Positions 6,449 to 15,076 of a DNA stretch of 64,000 bases are shown in pieces. Under the pieces are notes generated by a model. That model saw only the letters and a list, made by a program, of their open reading frames with translations. It had not been told where the DNA came from and ran no database searches. A program made the position numbers and the translations under genes. The first letter of the stretch is position 1, and every line of letters begins with the position of its first letter. This stretch comes from Pseudoflavonifractor sp. Marseille-P3106 (GTDB lineage Bacteria > Bacillota > Clostridia > Oscillospirales > Oscillospiraceae), in assembly GCA_900169975.1 (NCBI GenBank), contig LT827126.1, forward strand, positions 868,001-932,000. Reading direction: 5' to 3'.

Positions 6449-7176
6449 AGCTCGCTCACCTCCGGATAAACCGTAACCAAATCAAAAGGATTATCAAGAT
6501 ACTCCTTTTTCAGTAGTCCGAGCTGTTTCATTCGTATGGCAAGTGCTTTTTTGGAACACCCTAAAAAATCGGCAAGTGCGTCAAACCTTTTATATACGCT
6601 CGGATAGTATATCTTGTTCAGGCATTCAATCTTTTCGCCGAGACTGAACAGATACATTCCTTGTTTTATGAGGTTTTCAGGAAGAAGAATAGCAGCTCCA
6701 AGCGTGTTTGCCTGCCATTCCTCCCAATCGGATATTGGCTTATTCCTCTCGGAATTTGCCTTGCAATAATGTACTCCGGCAGATTTCTGTGTTACACCGT
6801 AATCATGCGGGAACAACATCTTGAATATCTGATGGCTGCCCTCGTGCATTAAGGTAAAGTTCTTTCTGCCTTTCAGCTTGCTGTCAAAGTTCAAGTCCTT
6901 TTCCACAAGAACGGTTTTCCCGTCCAAAAAGAAAAAGGCTTCGTTATCATCATCTTCAAATACCTGAACACCCATTTCCGTAAATGAGGTCATTCCGAGA
7001 ATACTACCGTCATAGGATAGGTGCTGGTATTCGACATTCAATCCGAGAACCTTCTCCAAGAGAAGCTCCGGGTCAATTCTGTATATTTGTGTGTTACGGA
7101 CATCAGGAAGTGCCATATATGCCTGAACATACTTGTCGGCAATCGCTTCGATGTCAAATCTCGATAAATGTTTCAA
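6445..7176 (-). CDS. ImmA/IrrE-type zinc metalloprotease
   Basis: A 243-residue protein with a zinc-protease motif HEGSHQ near residue 110 and a downstream Glu region (SDWEEWQANTLGAAILLP) typical of ImmA/IrrE (COG2856) proteins. The last 50 residues (RFDALADFLGCSKKALAIRMKQLGLL) look like a small helix-turn-helix. Start codon is TTG behind ggaggttt. In ICEBs1, ImmA cleaves the ImmR repressor after DNA damage. Here a second, shorter ImmA lies next to an XRE repressor at 9.6 kb, so this copy may act on another repressor, or have a regulatory role in the polymerase operon in which it stands. Confidence 0.82.
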   Translation of the reverse strand: MKHLSRFDIEAIADKYVQAYMALPDVRNTQIYRIDPELLLEKVLGLNVEYQHLSYDGSILGMTSFTEMGVQVFEDDDNEAFFFLDGKTVLVEKDLNFDSKLKGRKNFTLMHEGSHQIFKMLFPHDYGVTQKSAGVHYCKANSERNKPISDWEEWQANTLGAAILLPENLIKQGMYLFSLGEKIECLNKIYYPSVYKRFDALADFLGCSKKALAIRMKQLGLLKKEYLDNPFDLVTVYPEVSEL

Positions 7177-7195
7177 GTTACAAAACCTCCTACCA

Positions 7196-7447
7196 TTAGG
7201 ATTTTGCTTCTACAAACCACTTTCCGTTTTCTTCGTCGAACAGAAATGTGGGCTTGCCGCAAATCTGTACCGTGTAGCGGATACCGGTTCCTCCGACTTT
7301 GGTGGAAGCCGCACGGCATTTCTGAATTACACGGTCTATCTCATATTTTTCATCATTCTCAAACTTGATGAAATTCGGACGAGCCGTCCCATCAGGTCTG
7401 TGTGTTACATTTACTTCAACATAAACTTTTCTTCTATCGGATTCCAT
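7196..7447 (-). CDS. Conserved small protein of the polymerase operon
   Basis: 83 residues, not recognised. It begins with a basic segment (MESDRRKVYVEVNVTHRPDG) and alternates short strands (FIKFENDEKYEIDRVIQKCRAAS, IRYTVQICGKPTFLFDEENGKWFVE), suggesting a small alpha/beta fold. gagg precedes its ATG, and it starts two bases before the end of the preceding UmuD-like frame, so it is translationally coupled. Small ORFs of this kind follow the Y-family polymerase in many Gram-positive mobile elements; function unknown. Confidence 0.65.
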   Translation of the reverse strand: MESDRRKVYVEVNVTHRPDGTARPNFIKFENDEKYEIDRVIQKCRAASTKVGGTGIRYTVQICGKPTFLFDEENGKWFVEAKS

Positions 7448-7449
7448 TT

Positions 7450-7749
7450 CTATACCTCGTAATTTCTCAAAGTCAAAACCAATCTTCCCAAGTGCTTGTA
7501 TCCGTCGATGTTCTTATCCGACACCCTGTACTTAGGTCGGTCATCTCCGGCAGTATTGATGTAACAGGAAAGCCTTCCTTTCTTAAAGCGTTTTTTCCGG
7601 TCAAAGAACAGGAACATTCCCTCATATATACCGTAGTCGGTAAAATGGTTTCCGCCGTCCGCACGGAAGATAACAATATCTTCGCTGCACCCCTGCAAAA
7701 AGCAGTCGGGTATCGTAACATAAGCCGTAACCTCTTTTTCGTCAATCAC
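7450..7749 (-). CDS. UmuD/LexA-like S24 domain protein, possibly inactive
   Basis: 99 residues from a GTG start with ggaggg upstream. Segments such as FRADGGNHFTDYGIYEGMFLFFDRKKRFKKGRLSCY follow the layout of the LexA/UmuD C-terminal domain (G-D-S-M, D-G-I-x-x-G-D). However, the nucleophile Ser of the usual GDSM is not present at the expected place (GGNHF). It sits 12 bp downstream of a UmuC/DinB-like polymerase, the place of a UmuD partner. It may therefore be a non-cleaving UmuD-like subunit. The similarity is weak and based on pattern and position. Confidence 0.5.
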   Translation of the reverse strand: MIDEKEVTAYVTIPDCFLQGCSEDIVIFRADGGNHFTDYGIYEGMFLFFDRKKRFKKGRLSCYINTAGDDRPKYRVSDKNIDGYKHLGRLVLTLRNYEV

Positions 7750-7761
7750 ATTAAGCCCTCC

Positions 7762-8997
7762 TTAACCGACCATACCTGTCGGCATAGTGATTTCAGCTTT
7801 TTTCGGTGGTAGCCGCAAGTTCTGACACAGAACCCCATTCCTTATGCTGTCCTTTCCGAAACGCCGTCTGATTTCTTCAACACACTTTTCCATTCGCTCC
7901 AATTTGTCCTGCTTGGCGGCGTCCATAAACATATCTATTTGACGGGGCGTGTCTTGTGGAACAAGATTTATGGCTTGTACCGTCACAGAACGGATAGGGT
8001 TATTCCACCCATATCTTTTTTCAAACAACTGAAAAGCGGTCTTTGCAATAATCATCGGAGACTGTGTAGGAAGTGCAATCTTCGTCTGCCATTGCCTTGT
8101 ATTGAGTGTGTTGTCTCTAATATGTATTGCGACACCTTCTGCACTCAGTCCGTGAACACGGAGCTTGTGTCCGATGTCTTGGGTTAACTCGAGAAACACG
8201 GGCCACACCTGCTCCGGTTTCTCTAAGTCTGCTACCGTTGTTATACCGTGTCCTACGCTTTTTATAGGAGAAACGAAGTCTTTCTTGGCAACAAGGGAAA
8301 GGTCGTTACCATTGGCATAGTTCCATAAAACTACTCCGTTCTTTCCTAATCTTCTGCGTAAGAACTCAGGGTCGGTATTCGCTAAATCCCCGATGGTACG
8401 AATACAATAGCTGTCAAGCACTCGCTGGGTTGCCCGTCCTACACCGAGCAGGTCAGCGGCAGGAAGTCCCCAAATCTTTTCTTTGAATGTGTCCTTTGGA
8501 ATTACGGTTACTGCGTCCGGTTTCTTCATATCCGAGCCGAGCTTCGCAAATATCTTATTAAAGGAAACACCCACAGAAATCGTCAAGCCGAGTTCAAACT
8601 TCATAGTCTCACGAATTTCATTTGCCACCTTTTCCGGCGAACCGAAAAGGCTTTCTGTCCCGCTAATATCCAGCCAACACTCGTCCATACCATACGGTTC
8701 AACTTGGTCGGTATATCGCTCATAAACGCTTCTCGCAAGCTTTGAGTATTTGATATACTCCTCATAATGGGGCGGCACTACAACCAAGTCCTTGCACTTC
8801 TGTTTAGCCTGCCATACTGCGTCCCCGGTTTTCACATCAAAAGCCTTTGCTTTGTAGTTCTTTGCAAGCACGATACCGTGTCGTTCCTCCACAGAGCCGC
8901 AGACAGCAATCGGATATTTCTTCAATGCGGGGTCGAGCATACATTCGACGCTGGCATAGAAGTTATTCATATCACAATGAAGTATGCTTCGTAACAT
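7762..8997 (-). CDS. Y-family DNA polymerase (UmuC/DinB/UvrX type)
   Basis: 411 residues. The palm shows CDMNNFYASVEC at the start and YGMDECWLDISG, with the catalytic Asp and Glu residues. A helix-hairpin-helix segment follows (LLGVGRATQRVLDSYCIRTIGDLA) and the little-finger domain ends the protein. Such enzymes copy damaged DNA with low fidelity and are frequent on Gram-positive ICEs and plasmids. The gene is first in the minus-strand operon driven by a consensus promoter at 9066-9094, beneath operator-like repeats shared with the divergent XRE gene. It is thus probably repressed in the quiet state and induced with the ICE. Start fixed by aaggggg. Confidence 0.92.
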   Translation of the reverse strand: MLRSILHCDMNNFYASVECMLDPALKKYPIAVCGSVEERHGIVLAKNYKAKAFDVKTGDAVWQAKQKCKDLVVVPPHYEEYIKYSKLARSVYERYTDQVEPYGMDECWLDISGTESLFGSPEKVANEIRETMKFELGLTISVGVSFNKIFAKLGSDMKKPDAVTVIPKDTFKEKIWGLPAADLLGVGRATQRVLDSYCIRTIGDLANTDPEFLRRRLGKNGVVLWNYANGNDLSLVAKKDFVSPIKSVGHGITTVADLEKPEQVWPVFLELTQDIGHKLRVHGLSAEGVAIHIRDNTLNTRQWQTKIALPTQSPMIIAKTAFQLFEKRYGWNNPIRSVTVQAINLVPQDTPRQIDMFMDAAKQDKLERMEKCVEEIRRRFGKDSIRNGVLCQNLRLPPKKAEITMPTGMVG

Positions 8998-9011
8998 TTT
9001 TAGAACCCCCT

Positions 9012-9115
9012 TGACATTTTGGGTAGTTTGGTGTACACTATGTGTAGTTCAACTTCCCAATTCATATTATATACACTTCAACTGTACTTGTCAAGAGCAA
9101 ATGGGTAGTTCAACT
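9012..9115. promoter_or_regulatory. Divergent promoters with operator-like repeats
   Basis: Minus strand: TTGACA (9089-9094), 17-base spacer, TATAAT (9066-9071), a perfect consensus promoter for the polymerase operon. Plus strand: TTGACA (9012-9017), 17-base spacer, TACACT (9035-9040) for the XRE gene. Between and around them gtagttcaact occurs at 9042-9052 and 9104-9114, with related acttcaactgtac and gggtagtttggtg. These are likely XRE operators covering both promoters. Confidence 0.8.
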
Positions 9116-9145
9116 GTAAATATTCTTTTAAGGAGTGAAATCACA

Positions 9146-9556
9146 ATGACATTCGGTGAAAAAGTCAAGGCTGAAAGAACAAAGCTTGGTATGAGTCAAG
9201 ATGAGTTGGCAGCTAAAATCGGCGTAACCCGACGCATAATTGGTTCTTATGAAAATGATAAATCCCGTCCGAGAGGAATGGAAAGATATAAGAAGCTGGC
9301 AGAATCCTTAAATGTAAATGTGAATTATCTGCTGTCTGAGGACGACGCTTTCATCGCCGATGTAGAGGATAAGTACGGACGCAGAGGAGCAAGACAGGCT
9401 CAGGAGTTGCTTGCAGAAGTTACCGGTCTGTTTGCCGGCGGCGAAATGGCTGACGAGGATATGCGTGAAATGGTTGACGCCATTCAGGAAGCCTATCTTA
9501 TTGCAAAGAAAAACAATAAAAAATACACCCCGAAGAAATACCGCAAAGACGAGTAA
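9146..9556 (+). CDS. XRE-family repressor (ImmR-like)
   Basis: 136 residues from the ATG at 9146, which has aaggagtg upstream; a longer reading from 8984 would run through the promoter region. The N-terminal helix-turn-helix is clear (MTFGEKVKAERTKLGMSQDELAAKIGVTRRIIGSYENDKSRPR). The rest is helical with an acidic segment (EMADEDMREMVDAIQEAY) and a basic tail. It is divergent from the polymerase operon and followed by an ImmA-type protease, matching the ImmR/ImmA arrangement of ICEBs1. It likely binds the gtagttcaact repeats and holds the ICE in a quiet state until the protease removes it. Confidence 0.88.
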   Translation: MTFGEKVKAERTKLGMSQDELAAKIGVTRRIIGSYENDKSRPRGMERYKKLAESLNVNVNYLLSEDDAFIADVEDKYGRRGARQAQELLAEVTGLFAGGEMADEDMREMVDAIQEAYLIAKKNNKKYTPKKYRKDE

Positions 9557-9656
9557 TCCTCGAAGTGAACTAAGTCCAATATATGGGACATATAATAGTT
9601 TATAATTTATTATAGGGTTAATATCCGATATACTATAATATGGGAGGTGAGCCGGA

Positions 9657-10190
9657 TTGGGGTATTACACTACGGCTGAGATTGTGAAAATCGTAAACAA
9701 GCTCATTGACCGCTGCGGTACTCGTGACCCATACAAGGTCGCAAAAGAGCTTGGTATCAATATAATCTACCGAAATTTTGACAAGCAGCGTGGAGCATAT
9801 AAAGTTATTCTGAAGAACCGCTTTGTTTTTCTTAAAAACGGTATGCACCCGGTCGTGGAGCAGATAGTGCTATGGCACGAAATCGGGCACGATGTTCTAC
9901 ACAGGCAAGAAGCGGTTGCTGTCGGCGGGTTCAAAGAGTTCAACATCTTTGATATGAGAGAGAACCGTATGGAGTATGAAGCAAATATCTTCGCTTCTCA
10001 GGCTTCGCTCCCGGACGACACCATTTTGGAATACATTGAAAACGGCTATGACATTCAGCAGATTGCACGGGCAATGTGTTCCGACATAAACCTGATTGCT
10101 CTGAAAGTAGATACGCTGATTGCACAAGGCTATCAACTTCGCAAACAAGAACACCAAAACGATTTTCTTAAATACAGTAAAAAAATATAA
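9657..10190 (+). CDS. ImmA/IrrE-type metalloprotease partner of the XRE repressor
   Basis: 177 residues, TTG start 6 bases after gggaggtga. The zinc site is HEIGHDVLH (around residue 75), with a later RMEYEANIFASQASLPD segment that supplies the third ligand in this family, and a C-terminal helical part. It follows the XRE gene on the same strand by 100 bp. In ICEBs1 the ImmA protein cleaves ImmR to free excision genes after DNA damage; the same job is inferred here. The gene appears intact and ends in a bidirectional terminator. Confidence 0.88.
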   Translation: MGYYTTAEIVKIVNKLIDRCGTRDPYKVAKELGINIIYRNFDKQRGAYKVILKNRFVFLKNGMHPVVEQIVLWHEIGHDVLHRQEAVAVGGFKEFNIFDMRENRMEYEANIFASQASLPDDTILEYIENGYDIQQIARAMCSDINLIALKVDTLIAQGYQLRKQEHQNDFLKYSKKI

Positions 10191-10223
10191 GACCGTCAAG
10201 TCTCGTTTGAGTCTGACGGTCTT
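10189..10223. terminator. Bidirectional terminator after the ImmA-type gene
   Basis: A 10-bp perfect inverted repeat (aagaccgtca, tgacggtctt) with T-rich flanks on both sides. It begins at the stop codon of the protease gene and also faces the truncated HxlR gene on the other strand. Confidence 0.85.
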
Positions 10224-10227
10224 TTCG

Positions 10228-10472
10228 TTATTTATTACATTTTTCTTTATAATCTTCGCCCCAACTCCACATAGCATCGAGAATAGGTTTCAAACTTTGT
10301 CCCAATTCTGTCAGGGAGTATTCTACTCTCGGCGGTACTTCGGCATATACCTTTCGGTTTACGAGTCCGTTTTCTTCCATATCACGAAGCTGAGCAGTCA
10401 GAACCTTTTGGGAAACGCTGCCGATTGATTTTTTCAGCTCTCCAAAACGCTTTGTCCCCGGCAGTAATGCTC
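10228..10472 (-). pseudogene. Truncated HxlR-family transcriptional regulator
   Basis: About 80 codons of the C-terminal two thirds of an HxlR (YodB-type) winged-helix regulator: LLPGTKRFGELKKSIGSV, SQKVLTAQLRDMEENGLVNRKVYAEVPPRVEYSLTELGQSLKPILDAMWSW, then the stop at 10228. The first recognition helix and N-terminus are missing: reading upstream meets a TGA at once, and the sequence changes to the flank of the tet(W) segment near 10470. It was probably cut when the tet(W) segment arrived. HxlR proteins sense electrophiles or redox stress. As it stands the gene cannot make a whole protein. Confidence 0.8.
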
Positions 10473-10800
10473 ATGTACGGTAAAGAAGCAAGCAACCGAA
10501 AACAATAGATAGACCGCCAGCACTACACTATTCCGAACCAAAGACCAAAAGATAAGCATTTTGAGAAAATCTAAACTTTTGGATTTTCCTACAATGCCGA
10601 CTACGGCGGAATCCCTCCCACTCCTTATATATTTCTTTCTGTATACATTGAATTTGTATTTAGTAAAATGCAGACAACACCACGGATCGGCTTTTGGCTG
10701 GACAATTCCAACCAAACACCGCAGCAGACAGTAGAAACCATTCTGAACGTTAGGAAGCCGGTATGATTGTTACATATAAGGGGAAGAAAAATTTCTTTTA
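10473..10800. other. Upstream flank of tet(W), no convincing gene
   Basis: About 330 bp between the HxlR break and the tet(W) promoter. Short frames exist on both strands, but none has a ribosome-binding site and recognisable protein together. It probably moved in as part of the tet(W) segment. Confidence 0.5.
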
Positions 10801-10805
10801 GGTAC

Positions 10806-10834
10806 TTGCTTTCCTAAAACTGATGTGATATAAT
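10806..10834 (+). promoter_or_regulatory. tet(W) promoter
   Basis: TTGCTT, 17-base spacer, TATAAT, about 30 bp before the leader peptide. It is the only good plus-strand promoter upstream of the resistance gene. Confidence 0.75.
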
Positions 10835-10863
10835 AGCTTCATTCCAGAAAAGGAGTAAAAAAT

Positions 10864-10887
10864 ATGCGGCAAGGTATTCTTAAATAA
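10864..10887 (+). CDS. tet(W) leader peptide
   Basis: Seven codons (MRQGILK) and stop behind aaaaggag. Its coding bases 10874-10885 are perfectly complementary to 10959-10970, so ribosome movement over it would change leader RNA folding. Such leaders control ribosomal-protection genes such as tet(M). Confidence 0.65.
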   Translation: MRQGILK

Positions 10888-11096
10888 AACTATAATCAAA
10901 TAGTGGGAACAAAGGATTATGATAGTTCCTTTTGTGGGGGCTTGATTTTTTGTACCCAATTTAAGAATACTTTTGCCTTATCAATTTTGACATATCCAAA
11001 AAAACAGCAGTCACAAATAGGTGTATGCTGTATATGTGTATGTCCGCAAATTATAATCCCCAGTGGTAAAAGTATTTTACTGCTGGGGATTTTTAT
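10874..11096 (+). promoter_or_regulatory. tet(W) attenuator region
   Basis: 12-bp pairing between gtattcttaaat (10874-10885) and atttaagaatac (10959-10970), then an intrinsic terminator at 11056-11094 (atccccag stem, loop, ctggggat, TTTT). Slow translation under tetracycline is expected to favour readthrough, by analogy with tet(M). Confidence 0.7.
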
Positions 11097-11128
11097 GCCC
11101 TTCGGGGCAGTAAAGGGAGGACAATCAC

Positions 11129-13048
11129 ATGAAAATAATCAATATTGGAATTCTTGCCCATGTAGACGCTGGAAAGACGACCTTGACGGAGAGCCTGCTA
11201 TATGCCAGCGGAGCCATTTCAGAACCGGGGAGCGTCGAAAAAGGGACAACGAGGACGGACACCATGCTTTTGGAGCGGCAGCGTGGGATTACCATTCAAG
11301 CGGCAGTCACTTCCTTCCAGTGGCACAGATGTAAAGTCAACATTGTGGATACGCCCGGCCACATGGATTTTTTGGCGGAGGTGTACCGCTCTTTGGCTGT
11401 TTTAGATGGGGCCATCTTGGTGATCTCCGCTAAAGATGGCGTGCAGGCCCAGACCCGTATTCTGTTCCATGCCCTGCGGAAAATGGACATTCCCACCGTT
11501 ATCTTTATCAATAAGATTGACCAAACTGGCGTTGATTTGCAAGGCGTGTATCAGTCTGTTCGGGATAAGCTCTCCGCCGATATTATCATCAAGCAGACGG
11601 TGTCGCTGTCCCCGGAAATAGTCCTGGAGGAAAATACCGACATAGAAGCATGGGATGCGGTCATTGAAAATAACGATGAATTATTGGAAAAGTATATCGC
11701 AGGAGAACCAATCAGCCGGGAAGAACTTGCGCGGGAGGAACAGCGGCGGGTTCAAGACGCCTCCCTGTTCCCGGTCTATCATGGCAGCGCCAAAAAGGGC
11801 CTTGGCATTCAACCGTTGATGGATGCGGTGACAGGGCTGTTCCAACCGATTGGGGAACAGGGGAGCGCCGCCCTATGCGGCAGCGTTTTCAAGGTGGAGT
11901 ATACAGATTGTGACCAGCGGCTCATCTATCTGCGGCTATACAGCGGAACGCTGCGCCTGCGGGATACGGTGGCCCTGGCCGGGAGAGAAAAGCTGAAAAT
12001 CACAGAGATGCGTATTCCATCCAAAGGGGAGATTGTTCGGACAGACACCGCCCATAAGGGCGAAATTGTCATCCTTCCCAGCGACAGCGTGGGATTAAAC
12101 GACGTATTGGGGGACGACACCCGGCTTCCTCGTGAAAGGTGGCGTGATGCCCCCCTCCCCATGCTGCGGACGACGATTGCGCCGAAAACGGCAGCGCAAA
12201 GAGAACGGCTGCTGGACGCTCTTACTCAAATTGCGGATACTGACCCGCTTTTGCGCTACGAGGTGGATTCCATCACCCACGAGATCATTCTTTCTTTTTT
12301 AGGCCGGGTGCAGTTGGAGGTTGTTTCCGCTTTGCTGGCGGAAAAGTACAAGATTGAAACAGCGGTGAAGGAACCTACCGTCATTTATTTAGAGCGGCCG
12401 CTCAAAGTGGCCAGCCACACCATCCATATCGAGGTGCCGCCCAACCCGTTTTGGGCATCCATCGGGCTGTCTGTTACGCCGCTCCCGCTTGGCTCCGGTG
12501 TACAATACGAGAGCCGGGTTTCCCTGGGATACTTGAACCAGAGTTTTCAAAACGCTGTCATGGATGGTATCCGTTACGGCCTGGAGCAAGGCTTGTGTGG
12601 CTGGAACGTAACGGACTGTAAGATTTGCTTTGAATACGGGCTTTATTATAGCCCGGTCAGCACGCCGGCGGACTTTCGCTCATTGGCCCCGATTGTATTG
12701 GAACAGGCATTGAAGGAATCAGGGACGCAGTTGCTGGAACCTTATCTCTCCTTCACCCTCTATGCGCCCCAGGAATACCTTTCCAGGGCTTATCACGATG
12801 CGCCGAAATACTGTGCCACCATCGAAACGGCCCAGGTAAAAAAGGATGAAGTTGTCTTTACGGGCGAGATTCCCGTCCGCTGCATACAGGCATACCGTAC
12901 TGATCTGGCCTTTTACACCAACGGGCGGAGCGTATGCTTGACGGAACTGAAAGGGTATCAGGCCGCTGTCGGCGAGCCGGTCATCCAGCCCCGCCGTCCA
13001 AACAGCCGCCTGGATAAGGTGCGCCATATGTTCAGTAAGATCACTTGA
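11129..13048 (+). CDS. tet(W): Tetracycline resistance ribosomal protection protein Tet(W)
   Basis: A 639-residue EF-G-like GTPase that releases tetracycline from the ribosome. G motifs are [20 protein letters not shown] and INKID. The translation-factor domains II-V follow in normal order and the C-terminus is [15 protein letters not shown]. From memory of the family, long stretches match Tet(W) from end to end, rather than the Tet(O) or Tet(32) blocks of known mosaics, although scattered changes exist (for example [21 protein letters not shown]). gggagg precedes the ATG. With its leader and promoter it forms an inserted segment that breaks an HxlR gene on its left and ends at a terminator before the transfer block. 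Confidence 0.95.
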   Translation: MKIINIGILAHVDAGKTTLTESLLYASGAISEPGSVEKGTTRTDTMLLERQRGITIQAAVTSFQWHRCKVNIVDTPGHMDFLAEVYRSLAVLDGAILVISAKDGVQAQTRILFHALRKMDIPTVIFINKIDQTGVDLQGVYQSVRDKLSADIIIKQTVSLSPEIVLEENTDIEAWDAVIENNDELLEKYIAGEPISREELAREEQRRVQDASLFPVYHGSAKKGLGIQPLMDAVTGLFQPIGEQGSAALCGSVFKVEYTDCDQRLIYLRLYSGTLRLRDTVALAGREKLKITEMRIPSKGEIVRTDTAHKGEIVILPSDSVGLNDVLGDDTRLPRERWRDAPLPMLRTTIAPKTAAQRERLLDALTQIADTDPLLRYEVDSITHEIILSFLGRVQLEVVSALLAEKYKIETAVKEPTVIYLERPLKVASHTIHIEVPPNPFWASIGLSVTPLPLGSGVQYESRVSLGYLNQSFQNAVMDGIRYGLEQGLCGWNVTDCKICFEYGLYYSPVSTPADFRSLAPIVLEQALKESGTQLLEPYLSFTLYAPQEYLSRAYHDAPKYCATIETAQVKKDEVVFTGEIPVRCIQAYRTDLAFYTNGRSVCLTELKGYQAAVGEPVIQPRRPNSRLDKVRHMFSKIT

Positions 13049-13295
13049 TACACCACAGCGAGGAAGGTTATTGTATTTCCCTGTCTTTCGTGGTAAAATG
13101 TAGTTGTAAACCACCAGAGAAACCAATCTAATTTTACCGTTGATAGCCATTTTCTTGATAGCCAAATGATAGCAAAAGTTCGGCAAGCCCATAGGATAAG
13201 GATAATAGGTATCAGGAAAAATCAAATGGTATCAAATCCCCCAAACAAAAGCGTTTAGAATTAAGTTTCATTTTGCGATTTTGAATAATGTACTT

Positions 13296-13328
13296 GATGG
13301 CTACTCAAACGAGCAGCCATCTTTTTTT
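13296..13328 (+). terminator. Terminator at the right end of the tet(W) segment
   Basis: gatggct pairs with agccatc and is followed by TTTTTTT. It separates plus-strand tet(W) from the convergent transfer operon, whose last stop codon overlaps the T-run. The 250 bp between tet(W) and this hairpin carry no gene I can support. Confidence 0.85.
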
Positions 13329-15036
13329 AATATGCCGGAATACCGTATCCGTAGATAACTGAGCTACCAACCGTGTATGTTTTGGTTCTGCAAGTGTCGC
13401 CTGAGTTGCCCTCAACGGTATAGACTGTACCGTTCTCGCATTTCTGAACGATACCGGTGTGGTCTGTCACACCGTCGCCCTCCCAGTCAAAGAAGATGAT
13501 TGTACCGGGCGAAGGTTCATACGAACCGTCTGCCCATTGTCCTCGGTCTCTGAACCATTGTACGCCGTTTACGCAACCGGCATACTTCGGAATAATACCG
13601 GCGTCGATATATCCGCACTCGTTGGCACACCAAGAAACGAAGCAGGCACACCACTCTACACGGGAGTCAAATCCGTACCAAGACCAGTAAGGCTGACCGC
13701 CTACATTACCTACCTGAGACAGAGCAACCGTTACGATTTGGTCGTCGCTGTATCCGATACCGTAAAGCACCTGAGACCATAGCTGATTGTTTTCGTCCTG
13801 CAACAGCTCGGCAAGATAATCTTTCTGCTCTTGATTAAAGCCGTACATAGCCGCCATTTCATCAACGGTCTTGTGAGATACCGTGATATACAGGAATGTT
13901 TCGGTTACTGTGGTTTCAGTCTGTACGATATTGCCGTGTCCGTCGTCGCTTTCCTCGATTTCGGTATGGTTTTTTGATTCCGTTCGGGAAGAAATATCGT
14001 TCATTTTCCAAAAAATATCCGACAGTAGCTGCTTCTTGGTTTCATCAACCGTAGCAACCTCCATCGGATTGTCGGGGTCGGTATTCACTTTAACAGAATA
14101 GACCGCAAGAACCTCTTTCCACACAGCTCGGCTTCCGCTCATTTCAAGCACATCATAGCTTACGGAATTCTTTTCCTGTTCTAACCGGTCATCATATTCC
14201 TGATTGATTTCCTGAACGACTGTCTGCATAGACATTCCCGTGCCGGAATCCTCTCCCGAAAAGAAGATACCAAACACAGAACCCGCAATCAGAGCGACAA
14301 GGCACAGAACAATAATAACCACCACCGCAACCCAGCCGCCGGCAGCGATAGCGGCAATAAGACCTTTTACCGCCGCTATAATTGCTTTTACTGCGGCAAC
14401 GGTGGCTTTGGCTGCGGCTTTAATCGTAGCGGCTGTTGCTTTGGCTGTGGCTTTTGCCGCCTGTGCTGCTTTCTGCGAAGCCTTAACCGTCGCCTGAGCT
14501 GTTTTCTGCGCCGCTTTCGCCGCTTGCTGGCTTGTCTTTATCGCTGTCTTTGCAGTCTGTTCAGCCGTCTTAACCGATTTCTGTGCGGTTTTCGTTGCTT
14601 CTTTCCCGGCAAACTTAATGGTTTTCTTTCCGGAGGAAGCAGCCGACTGCTTAATGGTCTTTTCCGCCTTATCGACAGTCTTAATTGCCGAGCTTGTATT
14701 CTGCGAAGCCTGTTTTCTCAAAGACTTCTCGGCTCGTTGTTGCTTGAAACGCTGAATACCGTCCTTTGCGGTGCGGATATTCTCTTTTGTGGTTTCAAGT
14801 CCTTTTCGTCCAGCCTTATCGAACGCATAAGCACCATCGTGAACCACCTCGTCAATACCGCTTTCCAGCTTATCGGAAGCATATTCCTCGGCAGAACTGC
14901 TGTTGGCATTTACCGACCGTTCCGCCTTTTCTTTTGTTGCGATATACGCCTGCTTCATTCGTTGGGTTGCAACGGCAGCCTTATCTATGGTTCGTATCGT
15001 ACCTTTTGCATTGTCTTTCGTTTTAATATCAGCCAT
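13327..15036 (-). CDS. Transfer-associated membrane-anchored CHAP peptidoglycan hydrolase
   Basis: 569 residues. The first 210 are Lys/Ala/Gln-rich with near repeats ([20 protein letters not shown]), a long helical or coiled-coil part on the inside of the cell. A membrane span follows ([25 protein letters not shown]). The outer part has a middle linker and a CHAP domain with the catalytic Cys in [10 protein letters not shown] and His in DHTGIVQK. It is the VirB1-like wall-opening enzyme of Gram-positive conjugation and closes the transfer operon. The Ala/Lys-rich head is longer than usual and could contact DNA or other transfer proteins, which is speculative. Confidence 0.88.
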   Translation of the reverse strand: MADIKTKDNAKGTIRTIDKAAVATQRMKQAYIATKEKAERSVNANSSSAEEYASDKLESGIDEVVHDGAYAFDKAGRKGLETTKENIRTAKDGIQRFKQQRAEKSLRKQASQNTSSAIKTVDKAEKTIKQSAASSGKKTIKFAGKEATKTAQKSVKTAEQTAKTAIKTSQQAAKAAQKTAQATVKASQKAAQAAKATAKATAATIKAAAKATVAAVKAIIAAVKGLIAAIAAGGWVAVVVIIVLCLVALIAGSVFGIFFSGEDSGTGMSMQTVVQEINQEYDDRLEQEKNSVSYDVLEMSGSRAVWKEVLAVYSVKVNTDPDNPMEVATVDETKKQLLSDIFWKMNDISSRTESKNHTEIEESDDGHGNIVQTETTVTETFLYITVSHKTVDEMAAMYGFNQEQKDYLAELLQDENNQLWSQVLYGIGYSDDQIVTVALSQVGNVGGQPYWSWYGFDSRVEWCACFVSWCANECGYIDAGIIPKYAGCVNGVQWFRDRGQWADGSYEPSPGTIIFFDWEGDGVTDHTGIVQKCENGTVYTVEGNSGDTCRTKTYTVGSSVIYGYGIPAY

Positions 15037-15076
15037 ACAATCCCTCCTTCCTATGCAGGCTGAACCACCTGTTGTG

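Noticed and set aside
10434-10715. Minus-strand 93-codon frame in the tet(W) upstream flank
   Set aside because: No ribosome-binding site, no family, and it crosses the break where the HxlR gene is cut.
10903-11334. Plus-strand 143-codon frame before and into tet(W)
   Set aside because: It runs through the attenuator and overlaps tet(W) in another frame; not a plausible protein.
13049-13295. Small genes downstream of tet(W)
   Set aside because: Short minus-strand frames here lack ribosome-binding sites and recognisable products.
14240-15063. Plus-strand Ala- or Leu/Cys-rich frames opposite the CHAP hydrolase
   Set aside because: They are antisense to the Ala/Lys-rich repeat region, which creates long open shadows.
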